Below, one piece after another: positions 26,117-34,436 of a stretch of DNA of 64,000 nt; the stretch's first letter is position 1; each line of letters begins with the position of its first letter. A program made the translations under genes and the position numbers. The notes beneath the pieces are model-generated. The model had not been told where the DNA came from. It worked only from the letters and a program-made list of their open reading frames with translations, and made no database searches. Source of the stretch: Dyadobacter luticola (GTDB taxonomy: Bacteria; Bacteroidota; Bacteroidia; Cytophagales; Spirosomataceae); NCBI RefSeq assembly GCF_005860805.1, contig NZ_VCEJ01000004.1, positions 620,001 through 684,000 of the forward strand. Reading direction: 5' to 3'.

Positions 26117-29107
26117 TCAGAATGTTACGCTGAGGCCGGCGGTAAATGTGCGGGTAGTTGGATACTTATCACGCTGGTCGCTGCCTGGCGCGAAGCCGGT
26201 CATGACTACACCTTCCGGGTCCACGCCCGAGTATTTGGTAAGTGTGATCAGATTTAGTCCTGAGACAAAAATCCGGGCGTTTTTCATGCCTTTCACCAGG
26301 TTCACCGGCAGGGTATAGCCCAATGTCACATTGTCGATTTTCCAGTAATTCCCGTTTTCAATGTAGTTGGAAACATACACCAGATCGGTGTTCAGCACCT
26401 TGCCATCGATCGGATCGTAGGCAGTTTTGAGCATGTTGTAAGCCTTGTTTCTGGGGTTATTATAAAACATACTCTGGAAATTGAGAATGTCATAACCAAA
26501 GGCGCCGCGCATGTTCACCGCCAGATCGAAGCTCTTGAAACGCACCGAGTTGTTCCAGCCGAGAATGTGTTTCGGGATACCGTTTCCATAATACTGGCGG
26601 TCTTCCGGCGTCGCATTTGCGATCGGTATTACCTCTCCATCTTTGTTTTCAATCAGCCAGGCGCCTTTTTCATCCACACCCACCGATTTCCAGACAAAAA
26701 ACCGCCCGATCGGTTCGCCCACTTTCACCCGGTGCGTGCTTACCTGGATCGGCTCGCCGGTATATCCCGCATCAAAAAAATCATTGGCTGCTTCAAACTG
26801 ATCATTCGAGAGACTCACCAGCTTGTTGCGGTTGGTAGAATACGTAAATCCGGAATTCCATTGCAGGTTGGCAGTTTGTACAGGTACCAAATTCAGCAGC
26901 ACTTCAAGTCCCTGGTTTTTCATCGTACCCGCATTGATCTGCATAATGTTGGTCAGATAAGGCGGCACCGGAACCGGGAAATCGTAAAGCAAATCCTTCA
27001 CTTTGCGGCTATAAAAATCCACCGAGCCACTGATGCGGTTTTTCATAAAACCAAAATCAATCCCCGCGTTCACTTCCTCTTTTTTCTCCCAGCGCAGATT
27101 TGGGTTGAAGTTACGCGCCGGTACAAAACCCGGTACCCATTTTCCGCCAATGAATGCACCTTCGTTCCGGTCAAAATTGTAGCTGATCTGCGACAAATAA
27201 GGCGAGTTGGCAATCGTACCCGTCACCCCGAAACCGGCGCGCAGCTTGATCTCGGAAACACCAGTCAAACCTTCCATGAATTTTTCTTTACTCAGCCGCC
27301 AGCCCACAGAAGCCGCCGGAAATGTTCCCCACTGGTTGTTCACCCCAAAGCGCGACGAACCTTCGCGGCGGACACTCGCCATGAACAGGTATTTTTCATT
27401 AAAACTGTAAGTTAAACGGCCAAAAAAACCTGCGAGCTGCCATTTGTTTTTAGAACTGGCCATCGCGGCCTGTCCTTTTTGCAAGGCACCGCCCGCGCCG
27501 AGATTGTTCCAATCGTAAGAGTCGGTCGGGAAATCCCAGTTGCTGGCCGAAAATTCTTCATAAGTCGCATCCTGCCAACTATATCCGCCGAGTAAGGTAA
27601 ACCGGTGTTTCCCAAACGATTTCGCATAGTTACCCGTAAATTCCAGCAGATTTTGGTTGTCCGCATTGGTACTGCGAAACGCAGTGGCGTTTTGGTTGCT
27701 CAGCCTCGTATTCGTATGGTTGAATGTCGTCGAGCCGCCGTCGAGCGTGCTGTTTTGTACATTCGATACCAAAAGTTTGAAATTCAAATCGTTGATCGGC
27801 GCGTAGTCGATGCTTCCACTCATCCGCATTTCCTTAAACTTCGCCGCGTAATTCGATTCGTAGATCCTGGAAACCGGGTTTTCATAAAAATACCCGTCCC
27901 TTTCCTGCCAAGCGCCGGTTTCAGTCTTCACGCGGTCCGTCGGGTTGCGGATCATTGCCTGGCGGTAAATGTAGCCGTAAGCCGCATCATTGTCCGCCGG
28001 AGAAACCGCCCCGTTTGTGCTCGTAATGCGGTTGATCAGTTGCAGGTTGGTTTTTAGTTTATGGTTAAACATGGAATGATTTAAGTCCGCTCGACCCGTG
28101 AACCGACTTTGTCCCGACCGCAAAAAGATACCCTCCCAATTTCTGTAATTGACCGAACCTGTAAAATTCGTGGTGCTGTTCCCTCCAAAAAACGTCAGGT
28201 TATGATTGTGGCTCACAGGCTTTTGCATGATTTCCGAAAGCCAGTCGGTATTGCCGCCGTAATCCGTATAATCAATTCCTTCCTTGATTTTCTGACGATA
28301 ATCGTCGCCGGTCAGCAGCTGCGGACGACTGGCGATGGTCTGCACATTCACATAATTGGAATACTCGATCGTCGATTTGCTGGTGCCACGATTTTTTCGC
28401 GTGGTGATCAAAATAACTCCTCCGGTAGCGCGGGTACCATAGATCGCCGCGGCCGAGCCGTCTTTCAGAACATCCACAGACTCAATGTCTTCCGGTGCCA
28501 CGGTGTTTAATCCGCCTGGGATTCCGTCGATCAAAATCAGCGGATCGGAAGTACCATTGATAGAGTTAATCCCGCGTAAATTGATCTGCGTATTGGAAGT
28601 AGGGGAGCCGCTCGGCGTGGTAATGCGCAAACCGGCCACTTTTCCCTGGACCAACTGCGCCGCATCCCGGACGGTACCTTTGATAAAATCCTCCCGCTTG
28701 ATACTCGCCACAGAACTCGTCACGTCGCCCTTTTTCTGCGTGCCGTACCCGATCACAACCACTTCCGAAAGTTGCTTCTGGTCGGGAGCCAGTTCAATGG
28801 TCAGCTCACTCTGATTTCCGACCACAATTTCCTGACTCGTGTAACCAATGTAGCTGAGAATCAAAGTCGCTTCGTCAGGTACCGTCAGCTTGAATTTTCC
28901 CTCGGTATCCGTCGCCGTCCCGACGCTATTGTTACCTTTCACAATGATGGTCACGCCCGGCAGCGGGGCTTTATCTTCGGCGGATAGCACCTGTCCGCTG
29001 ATCTGTCGCTCGGCGGCTTTTGCCTTCGTGGCGGGGAGCAAGATCAGGGCGAAGCTAAAAAGCAGGGCACAAGAAACCTCCCGAATAAATCTGGATAGTT
29101 TATTCAT
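26117..29107 (-). CDS. SusC/RagA family TonB-linked outer-membrane transporter
   Basis: A 996-residue TonB-dependent barrel with a signal peptide (LLFSFALILLPATKAKA). The carboxypeptidase-regulatory-like domain is at about 35-110 (SGQVLSAEDKAPLPGVTIIV), the plug contains SEVVVIGYGTQKKGDVTSSV, INLRGINSINGTSDPLILID and GTRATGGVILITTRKN, and the barrel runs to the C-terminal aromatic GLSVTF. It has no STN domain. The leader of about 150 bp to the S9 peptidase gene shows no clear promoter or terminator. Confidence 0.95.
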   Translation of the reverse strand: MNKLSRFIREVSCALLFSFALILLPATKAKAAERQISGQVLSAEDKAPLPGVTIIVKGNNSVGTATDTEGKFKLTVPDEATLILSYIGYTSQEIVVGNQSELTIELAPDQKQLSEVVVIGYGTQKKGDVTSSVASIKREDFIKGTVRDAAQLVQGKVAGLRITTPSGSPTSNTQINLRGINSINGTSDPLILIDGIPGGLNTVAPEDIESVDVLKDGSAAAIYGTRATGGVILITTRKNRGTSKSTIEYSNYVNVQTIASRPQLLTGDDYRQKIKEGIDYTDYGGNTDWLSEIMQKPVSHNHNLTFFGGNSTTNFTGSVNYRNWEGIFLRSGQSRFTGRADLNHSMFNHKLKTNLQLINRITSTNGAVSPADNDAAYGYIYRQAMIRNPTDRVKTETGAWQERDGYFYENPVSRIYESNYAAKFKEMRMSGSIDYAPINDLNFKLLVSNVQNSTLDGGSTTFNHTNTRLSNQNATAFRSTNADNQNLLEFTGNYAKSFGKHRFTLLGGYSWQDATYEEFSASNWDFPTDSYDWNNLGAGGALQKGQAAMASSKNKWQLAGFFGRLTYSFNEKYLFMASVRREGSSRFGVNNQWGTFPAASVGWRLSKEKFMEGLTGVSEIKLRAGFGVTGTIANSPYLSQISYNFDRNEGAFIGGKWVPGFVPARNFNPNLRWEKKEEVNAGIDFGFMKNRISGSVDFYSRKVKDLLYDFPVPVPPYLTNIMQINAGTMKNQGLEVLLNLVPVQTANLQWNSGFTYSTNRNKLVSLSNDQFEAANDFFDAGYTGEPIQVSTHRVKVGEPIGRFFVWKSVGVDEKGAWLIENKDGEVIPIANATPEDRQYYGNGIPKHILGWNNSVRFKSFDLAVNMRGAFGYDILNFQSMFYNNPRNKAYNMLKTAYDPIDGKVLNTDLVYVSNYIENGNYWKIDNVTLGYTLPVNLVKGMKNARIFVSGLNLITLTKYSGVDPEGVVMTGFAPGSDQRDKYPTTRTFTAGLSVTF

Positions 29108-29261
29108 TTTAATTGAGTTAGATGGTGGTAGTAAAACTTTAAAACTGCTTGAATCAGCAAACGATCATAGATATACGTTTTTGAAATACATACTTTTCCT
29201 GTGAGCATTTGCGGCCGCAGATGCCCGGTACCTGTTCAGAATGTTTGAGAGAGGAGGAATT

Positions 29262-31565
29262 TTACTGCACAAATGCAATCTTCTTATTCCGGTTCGGAGG
29301 CGTCACCCCCAGCAACTTACTTACAAAAAAGTCCCGCTTTTTACGCCTGCCGTACACGCCGCCGTCGCTGTGCCCCATGCCGGGAATCACAAGCAATTCA
29401 AAATCCTTATTTGCTTTGATTAATGCATCGGCCACGCGGTAAGTCGATTCCGGCGGCACGTTGGTATCCGCCTCGCCAACAATCAGCAGCAAATCACCCT
29501 GCAATTTCGCCGCATTCGTCACATTCGATTGCTCTTCATAATGCTTGCCGACGGGGTATCCCATCCACTGCTCATTCCACCATTGTTTATCAACGCGATT
29601 GTCGTGACAGCCGCAGGCCGAAACCGCCGCATCATAAAACCCAGGATGAAAAAGCAGCGCCCCCAACGAATTTTGCCCACCTGCGGAAGTGCCATAAACA
29701 CCCACTTTCGTAGAATCAATGTATGGATATTTGCTCGCCAGCGACTTCATCCACGCAATACGGTCAGGAAAACCGGCGTCCGCAATGTTCTTCCAGCAAA
29801 CGTCGTGAAATGCCTTCGAGCGGTTTGCAGTGCCCATTCCATCCATCTGCACCACAATAAAACCCAGCTCCGCCATGCTCTGCATTTCGCCATAATGCCG
29901 GAAAGCCTTCGGCACAAATGAATCCTGCGGACCGGCATAGATGTTCTCAATGATCGGGTATTTCTTCTTCGGATCAAACTTGCTGGGCCGGTACACGATG
30001 CCCCAAATGTCCGTCTTGCCATCGCGGCCTTTGGCCTTGAAAATCTCTGGCAACTTGAACCCCAGCGACAGGTATTGCGAAATGTCCGCCTCTTCCAGCT
30101 TCACCACCAGCGACGCGTCGGCAGTCCTGTGCAGCTCCATCACCGGGGGAGTCACCATCGTTGAGTAAGTGTCAATATAGTAAGTCCGGTCGCGCGAAAA
30201 TGCCAGCGAATGTGTCGCTTTTTTGTCGCTGGTGAGTTTCACCAAACCTGTTCCGTCGAACTTAATGCGGTAGTAATGAATGTGATAAGGGTCTTCGCTC
30301 GGGTCCATACCATTTGCCCGAAACCAGATTTCCCTTTTTTGGGTATCAATGCTATCAATGTCGCGCACCACCCATTCACCCTTTGTAATCTGGTTCTTTT
30401 CCTTGCCTGTCGCCTCATCTACCAAATACAAATGCCGCCAGCCATCTTTCTCGGAAGACCAGATAATTTCGTGCTCCTTGGGCAGGTAATGTGTATAAAT
30501 CAGGTTTTGGTAAATGAAGGTATTAGTCTTTTCGTCGATGATATTTTTGGTATCGCCCGTTGCCGCATCCACCTCGATCACCCTGAAACGCTGGTGGCCG
30601 CGGTCTACTTTTTCATACGTAAAATGCGTCGCATCACCATCCCGCCAGCGGATCACCGGCGCATTGAAAAAGTCGATCACCTCCGACTTTACCTTCACCA
30701 TTTCCCGGGTTTTGGCATTGATCACAAACATTTCATAGCTCGTAAATTCATCCCCCGGCTGTGCATATTCACGGGTTTTCACCTCGCCGCGCGTGGTATT
30801 GGGCAAAGAAGAAAGGATAAAGCTCACCTTTCGCTCTTCACGTTCATCAACGCGGTAGCAAACAATATAAGCCCCATCCGGCGACCAGCTCAACTCGCCA
30901 AAAGGCCGGAGCGGATTGCCGTCATAAGAGAATTGCTGCACATTTTTGCCATTCGGCGCACTTAGGAAAATGTTGCCGTTTTTGACAAATGCCTTCTGGT
31001 TTTTATCAAACGAAATGCTATCCGCTCGAAAAGGCCGCCAGCGACTCAACTGTCGCGTCCAGCCAATCTCCTTTGGTTTTTCAATGCCTGGTTTTTCAAT
31101 TTTCGTAGCGGTAAAATTCTCCGTATCATAAGAAAACCACTTGTTTTTGGCTTTTATAAAAACAGTATGGTTCACCTGATCAACCCGCAATTCTTCCAGC
31201 ATTAGCTTCGGCGCAGAAAAAGTAGTATCCGCAACCGCCGACAAAGCTTTGGCCACTTTTTCATTATCCAGGATCTTCGACTTTCTCCCGTCCGCAGCAT
31301 TCACGTATATATATTCCGTGAGACTATCTTTCAGGATATTTTTATACCAAAACGAATGTCCATCCGCCTGCCAGCCCGGCTGAATGCTCGCCTTCAAAAC
31401 CGATCCTTTGGTAAGCGAATCCATGAGCTCCATCCTTTTATAGGAAGCAGCTAGTTCTTCTTTGGAAGGCCGATAAGCAGTTCGTTGCGCGAGAGTATTT
31501 GCCGAGCAAAACGCGCTCAGGAGTAAAATCGAGAGGGATTTTCTATGTCGGGTAAAGAAATGCAT
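29262..31565 (-). CDS. Secreted S9-family prolyl oligopeptidase (dipeptidyl-peptidase IV-like)
   Basis: A 767-residue exported serine peptidase with signal peptide LSILLLSAFCSANTLAQ. The N-terminal DPP IV-type propeller spans about 100-480, and the alpha/beta-hydrolase domain follows. The catalytic triad is visible: Ser in GVYGTSAGGQNS, Asp in VGEADTNVPPES, His in IPGMGHSDGGVYG. Such enzymes release X-Pro or X-Ala dipeptides from peptides in the periplasm. It is the first gene of the minus-strand array upstream of SusC/SusD, so its products and substrates probably relate to that importer. Confidence 0.92.
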   Translation of the reverse strand: MHFFTRHRKSLSILLLSAFCSANTLAQRTAYRPSKEELAASYKRMELMDSLTKGSVLKASIQPGWQADGHSFWYKNILKDSLTEYIYVNAADGRKSKILDNEKVAKALSAVADTTFSAPKLMLEELRVDQVNHTVFIKAKNKWFSYDTENFTATKIEKPGIEKPKEIGWTRQLSRWRPFRADSISFDKNQKAFVKNGNIFLSAPNGKNVQQFSYDGNPLRPFGELSWSPDGAYIVCYRVDEREERKVSFILSSLPNTTRGEVKTREYAQPGDEFTSYEMFVINAKTREMVKVKSEVIDFFNAPVIRWRDGDATHFTYEKVDRGHQRFRVIEVDAATGDTKNIIDEKTNTFIYQNLIYTHYLPKEHEIIWSSEKDGWRHLYLVDEATGKEKNQITKGEWVVRDIDSIDTQKREIWFRANGMDPSEDPYHIHYYRIKFDGTGLVKLTSDKKATHSLAFSRDRTYYIDTYSTMVTPPVMELHRTADASLVVKLEEADISQYLSLGFKLPEIFKAKGRDGKTDIWGIVYRPSKFDPKKKYPIIENIYAGPQDSFVPKAFRHYGEMQSMAELGFIVVQMDGMGTANRSKAFHDVCWKNIADAGFPDRIAWMKSLASKYPYIDSTKVGVYGTSAGGQNSLGALLFHPGFYDAAVSACGCHDNRVDKQWWNEQWMGYPVGKHYEEQSNVTNAAKLQGDLLLIVGEADTNVPPESTYRVADALIKANKDFELLVIPGMGHSDGGVYGRRKKRDFFVSKLLGVTPPNRNKKIAFVQ

Positions 31566-31838
31566 GGCTGGTTTAGGAGTTATTGAGCGCTAAAAGCAAT
31601 AAAATATCAGCCTGCCTTTTTGAGGCAAGAACCGGATGATCAGGAGTTTGCTGACATTCTCCCGATATTATATTCCAATTAACTATTTGTAAAATTAACC
31701 CGAACCCGAGTGATAAACTTCGTTGAAATTAGCGGCTTTTTTACCAATATTAACTTAAATCACCCTTCCGTTTGGCATGTAAGGTAATTTGAAGGATTTT
31801 CTTTGGCGGTTTTGGGGGATAAAAGAATTTATGGGAGG

Positions 31839-32054
31839 CTAGTCAAACTTGGGAAGGTTGCCATTGCGAAGTATAGCATTCTGACGTTCGAATTTTCCTC
31901 GAAGCCCAGGAAGGCCAATTCTCCGTATCAGCTCGTCGTTTTTAGCAAACTTCTCTTTGAACAGATTACTATTAGCATATTTTTCACTCAAAGAAGGGTC
32001 TATTTTGGAACCCTTTGGAAGTGCTTTGTGTGTATTTGGTTCTCTTGATTTCAT
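31839..32054 (-). CDS. Small hypothetical protein (71 aa)
   Basis: This is a 71-residue basic protein, rich in Lys, Arg and Asn, starting MKSREPNTHKALPKG. I recognise no family. The composition looks more protein-like than the overlapping plus-strand frame. A pair of adjacent 19-bp direct repeats sits 43 bp upstream of its ATG and could be its operator. It lies at the edge of an accessory stretch. The flanking 31566-31838 gap, before the S9 gene, shows nothing else I can name. Confidence 0.4.
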   Translation of the reverse strand: MKSREPNTHKALPKGSKIDPSLSEKYANSNLFKEKFAKNDELIRRIGLPGLRGKFERQNAILRNGNLPKFD

Positions 32055-32096
32055 GGTAAGAGCATGTGTTCAGGATAATCACATAAAGCTAAAAAC

Positions 32097-32134
32097 TTTT
32101 CACGTCACACTGTAATTTTCACGTCACACTGTAA
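32097..32134. repeat. Two adjacent perfect 19-bp direct repeats
   Basis: TTTTCACGTCACACTGTAA occurs twice back to back (32097-32115 and 32116-32134). The position, 43 bp upstream of a small minus-strand gene and in otherwise unassigned DNA, fits a regulator-binding site. The 19-bp period is close to two helical turns. Confidence 0.7.
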
Positions 32135-32211
32135 GTAGCGTTAACCCCTCAATTCTGAGTGTTTCAATTTTTCTCTTTTGCTTTCTTAGCCAAAGCCAGT
32201 AAGTTTACAGC

Positions 32212-32351
32212 GTCCAAATTTTCCCAGGCATAGATGCCGCCGATTCGTATTGCGGCATTTCTACTGCCCTAGCATCGTATTGCTTATATCCAGGATACGG
32301 TGCCGTAACTACCGTAATGGCTTCGAGCCATTGGCCTGGGAAGGTTTGGAC
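32212..32351. repeat. Small inverted-repeat element (MITE-like)
   Basis: The ends GTCCAAATTTTCCCAGGCA (32212-32230) and its near reverse complement (32333-32351, 16 of 19 matching) bracket about 100 bp with no gene. The structure resembles a miniature non-autonomous element, though I see no target duplication. It accounts for most of the 32055-32385 gap. Confidence 0.4.
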
Positions 32352-32385
32352 ACGGCAAGTGCGGCACCGTTTTTTGCTGCGCGAA

Positions 32386-32649
32386 ATGTCCAAATCATCC
32401 AAAAAAATGCAAGCAGAACAAAATCAAAACGACCGCCAATCCGCTGCGGAAGCACTTCTGGTCAACTACATTAATCGCGATGTAGACCTAATCGAAGTTG
32501 AACGAATGCACAATGACATGGTTCTACACTATTTCCGCCCAGCCGACGGATGGAACCCGAGCTATGAGCACAAATTGGAAGCGTTTTATAATGCTGAGAT
32601 TGTGACGAGGCTGCTGAGGGAACTTTCGGCCTTTGGGAAAAAAGGTTAA
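32386..32649 (+). CDS. Small hypothetical protein (87 aa)
   Basis: An 87-residue, probably helical, acidic and polar protein. The frame is open further upstream into the inverted-repeat element, so I chose the ATG at 32386; a second ATG at 32407 is also possible. No family is recognised. The middle segment (LIEVERMHNDMVLHYF) faintly resembles that of the small gene at 49431-49685 (MIESLHVMVENFLF). A hairpin lies just after the stop. Confidence 0.5.
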   Translation: MSKSSKKMQAEQNQNDRQSAAEALLVNYINRDVDLIEVERMHNDMVLHYFRPADGWNPSYEHKLEAFYNAEIVTRLLRELSAFGKKG

Positions 32650-32655
32650 GCAGGA

Positions 32656-32684
32656 ATTGGTTGCCGATTCTATCGGCAGCCAAT
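32656..32684. terminator. Hairpin between convergent genes
   Basis: ATTGGTTGCCGAT (32656-32668) pairs with ATCGGCAGCCAAT (32672-32684) with one G-U pair and a 3-nt loop. It lies between the ends of two convergent genes and could stop transcription from both sides. There is no strong T run, so the terminator role is uncertain. Confidence 0.45.
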
Positions 32685-32713
32685 CATAGGATTTGCTTAG
32701 TTTTGGTTAAGTA

Positions 32714-33826
32714 TTAGGCAGGATCAATGTCACTTAGCTTGATAGCACGCGGTTTGACTTGAACACCTTTGATTTTAACCTGTTCGCCCCAATATTTTTT
32801 CACAATGTCGCTTAAGCCATCGGGAATAATAACTGAGTAATTTAAAGCCCCATCCACTTTTAGTCGAATACTACCTTTTTCATCATCAGCCGCAAAGAGC
32901 CGACCTGTCAACTCAACATTATCTTCAACTGTCGCATCGCTTTCAGGTTGATCGTCAAAAGATTGTATGCGAATATCTTCTCGTGTTCTTGTGAATTGGA
33001 CGTCGGTAAGACTTCCTTGTCTAGCGATCGTCAATCCCACCAAATTAACTTCGTTCCCGTCTGGCGCTAGCTCCTTTGAAAGCCCGACAAAATTTTTATA
33101 GTATGTCTTATCAGGTATGTTGATTTTTAGTTTTTCAAAGTCTGCGGAATTTACCAACTCAATGTTCTCAACTAAGTTTTCAACAACTTTTACAGCTGGG
33201 TCAAAACCTTCTAATGTCATTTGTTCGGATAGTTCGCCAAGACGAATGGTAAATGCAAGGCTTGCCGCTCTGGGGACTGAAAGATACGGTTGAAAATTTA
33301 GTTTGATTGTTTTGGGTACGGCTCCTGATCTTCTGAAAGCCTTTCCTAACATTCTCTCGGCTGTTCTGAACGTTAGTTGTTCAATTGTATTAATTCTATC
33401 AAACACAAGTTCTGTTTTAGCCATACCGTAACCCACTCCACGCCCTGCAATAACTAATTGTAATTCAGTTGATTTTAAGGATATTCCTTGCAATTGTAGG
33501 TGTCGTTGAAAATATAATTCTTCGAGCAAATTTCTTAGCTCCTCAGCAATTTCTATGGGCGGCTCACCGGAGAGAGCCAGACAAATTAGTTTTTCAGCTT
33601 CTTTTGTTTCATCGCAATTGATTGCTAGCGATGCAGCACTTTTTAAAAGAACCGAAAGAGTAGGTTCACCCATATTTTCTTTTAATGCCGAGTGAGCTGC
33701 TGCTTTTTCTAATGCAAATGCTTCTTTGAACAGCTCCTTAGCTTCATTGAGACGTCCATGAAACTTCTTTACAAAAGCGATATCTGCTGCCGCGATTGCT
33801 TTGCTATGTAACTCCTGAACTTTCAT
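32714..33826 (-). CDS. Conserved-looking protein of unknown function, helical-repeat N-terminus (370 aa)
   Basis: I cannot assign this 370-residue protein. The first ~115 residues are helical and TPR-like (AKELFKEAFALEKAAA, SAASLAINCDETKEAEKLI, PPIEIAEELRNLLEELYFQR). Then comes a mixed alpha/beta region (LQLVIAGRGVGYGMAKTELV, residues ~120-215) and a C-terminal beta-rich domain (about 260-370). There is no signal peptide, membrane segment or known catalytic motif. Its ATG overlaps the stop of the 174-residue upstream gene by 4 bases (ATGA), so the two are translationally coupled. The base composition is more AT-rich than the flanking metabolic genes, which suggests acquisition. Confidence 0.8.
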   Translation of the reverse strand: MKVQELHSKAIAAADIAFVKKFHGRLNEAKELFKEAFALEKAAAHSALKENMGEPTLSVLLKSAASLAINCDETKEAEKLICLALSGEPPIEIAEELRNLLEELYFQRHLQLQGISLKSTELQLVIAGRGVGYGMAKTELVFDRINTIEQLTFRTAERMLGKAFRRSGAVPKTIKLNFQPYLSVPRAASLAFTIRLGELSEQMTLEGFDPAVKVVENLVENIELVNSADFEKLKINIPDKTYYKNFVGLSKELAPDGNEVNLVGLTIARQGSLTDVQFTRTREDIRIQSFDDQPESDATVEDNVELTGRLFAADDEKGSIRLKVDGALNYSVIIPDGLSDIVKKYWGEQVKIKGVQVKPRAIKLSDIDPA

Positions 33827-34347
33827 TTTTTTACGCCGAAAATTGCCATAGGTTTGCTAAATTCTACAATTCCGACATAAGCTGGTAAAAGAAGATTATC
33901 GGATGGATTTGTCTGTTTAATTTTTACCTTATGTCTGGCGAGCATATCGCTTTCTTTACCTTTGAAGATTCCCGAAATTTCTAGTCTAGCTTTCCTTTGA
34001 AATAAAATGTCATCTTTTTTGCCTAACCAATAGTCGAATCCATTCTTTCTTGCAGATTTCTCGACAATGGTATAGTCGGTTAGACGAAGAGCAATTAATA
34101 TTGCCAAGCAGACAGCGCCGTGCTCTGTTGCATAAAATTGATCTGCCCAGGTTCGATCAAGCTGATCATCAAATATATTATTCCAGGCCAGGCTTATTTC
34201 TTCGGTAGCGTCGCCTTGAAGAGCCAGTTGGGTGCCTTTGTAGCTATGGTTATGTCTGGCCAGGCAAACAACGCATCCTTCATAAAGATGACTGGCACTT
34301 GTTTTCGACAAACCAGGAAGCCCGTCTAAAATTGTTTGTATGTTCAA
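33823..34347 (-). CDS. Protein of unknown function (174 aa), first gene of a coupled pair
   Basis: A 174-residue cytoplasmic protein of no family I recognise. Visible features are a Gly-Leu-Ser-Lys segment at the start (DGLPGLSKTSASHLYEG), a Cys/His patch (CVVCLARHNHS, about 25-35) and a central hydrophobic helix (HGAVCLAILIALRLTDYTIV). No ATG is available: the frame opens after a TAA upstream, and the most likely start is the TTG at 34347. The gene overlaps the 370-residue gene by 4 bases. The pair forms a stand-alone unit between a short accessory stretch and a glycosidase gene. Confidence 0.75.
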   Translation of the reverse strand: MNIQTILDGLPGLSKTSASHLYEGCVVCLARHNHSYKGTQLALQGDATEEISLAWNNIFDDQLDRTWADQFYATEHGAVCLAILIALRLTDYTIVEKSARKNGFDYWLGKKDDILFQRKARLEISGIFKGKESDMLARHKVKIKQTNPSDNLLLPAYVGIVEFSKPMAIFGVKK

Positions 34348-34436
34348 TGTAAGGAGGATATGTATGTATAGATTTTAATGGGATGCAATATAAGATATTA
34401 GTTGAGGGTTAACAATCAGCCTCAAGTCTTGAAGCA

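Noticed and set aside
26567..27415. Plus-strand open frame of 282 codons
   Set aside because: Antisense shadow of the second SusC gene, whose plug and barrel motifs are in the opposite strand.
30210..30965. Plus-strand open frame of 251 codons
   Set aside because: Antisense shadow of the S9 peptidase gene, which has its catalytic triad on the other strand.
31803..32048. Plus-strand open frame of 81 codons
   Set aside because: The opposite-strand 71-aa frame has a better composition and an ATG with possible operator repeats; the two cannot both be supported.
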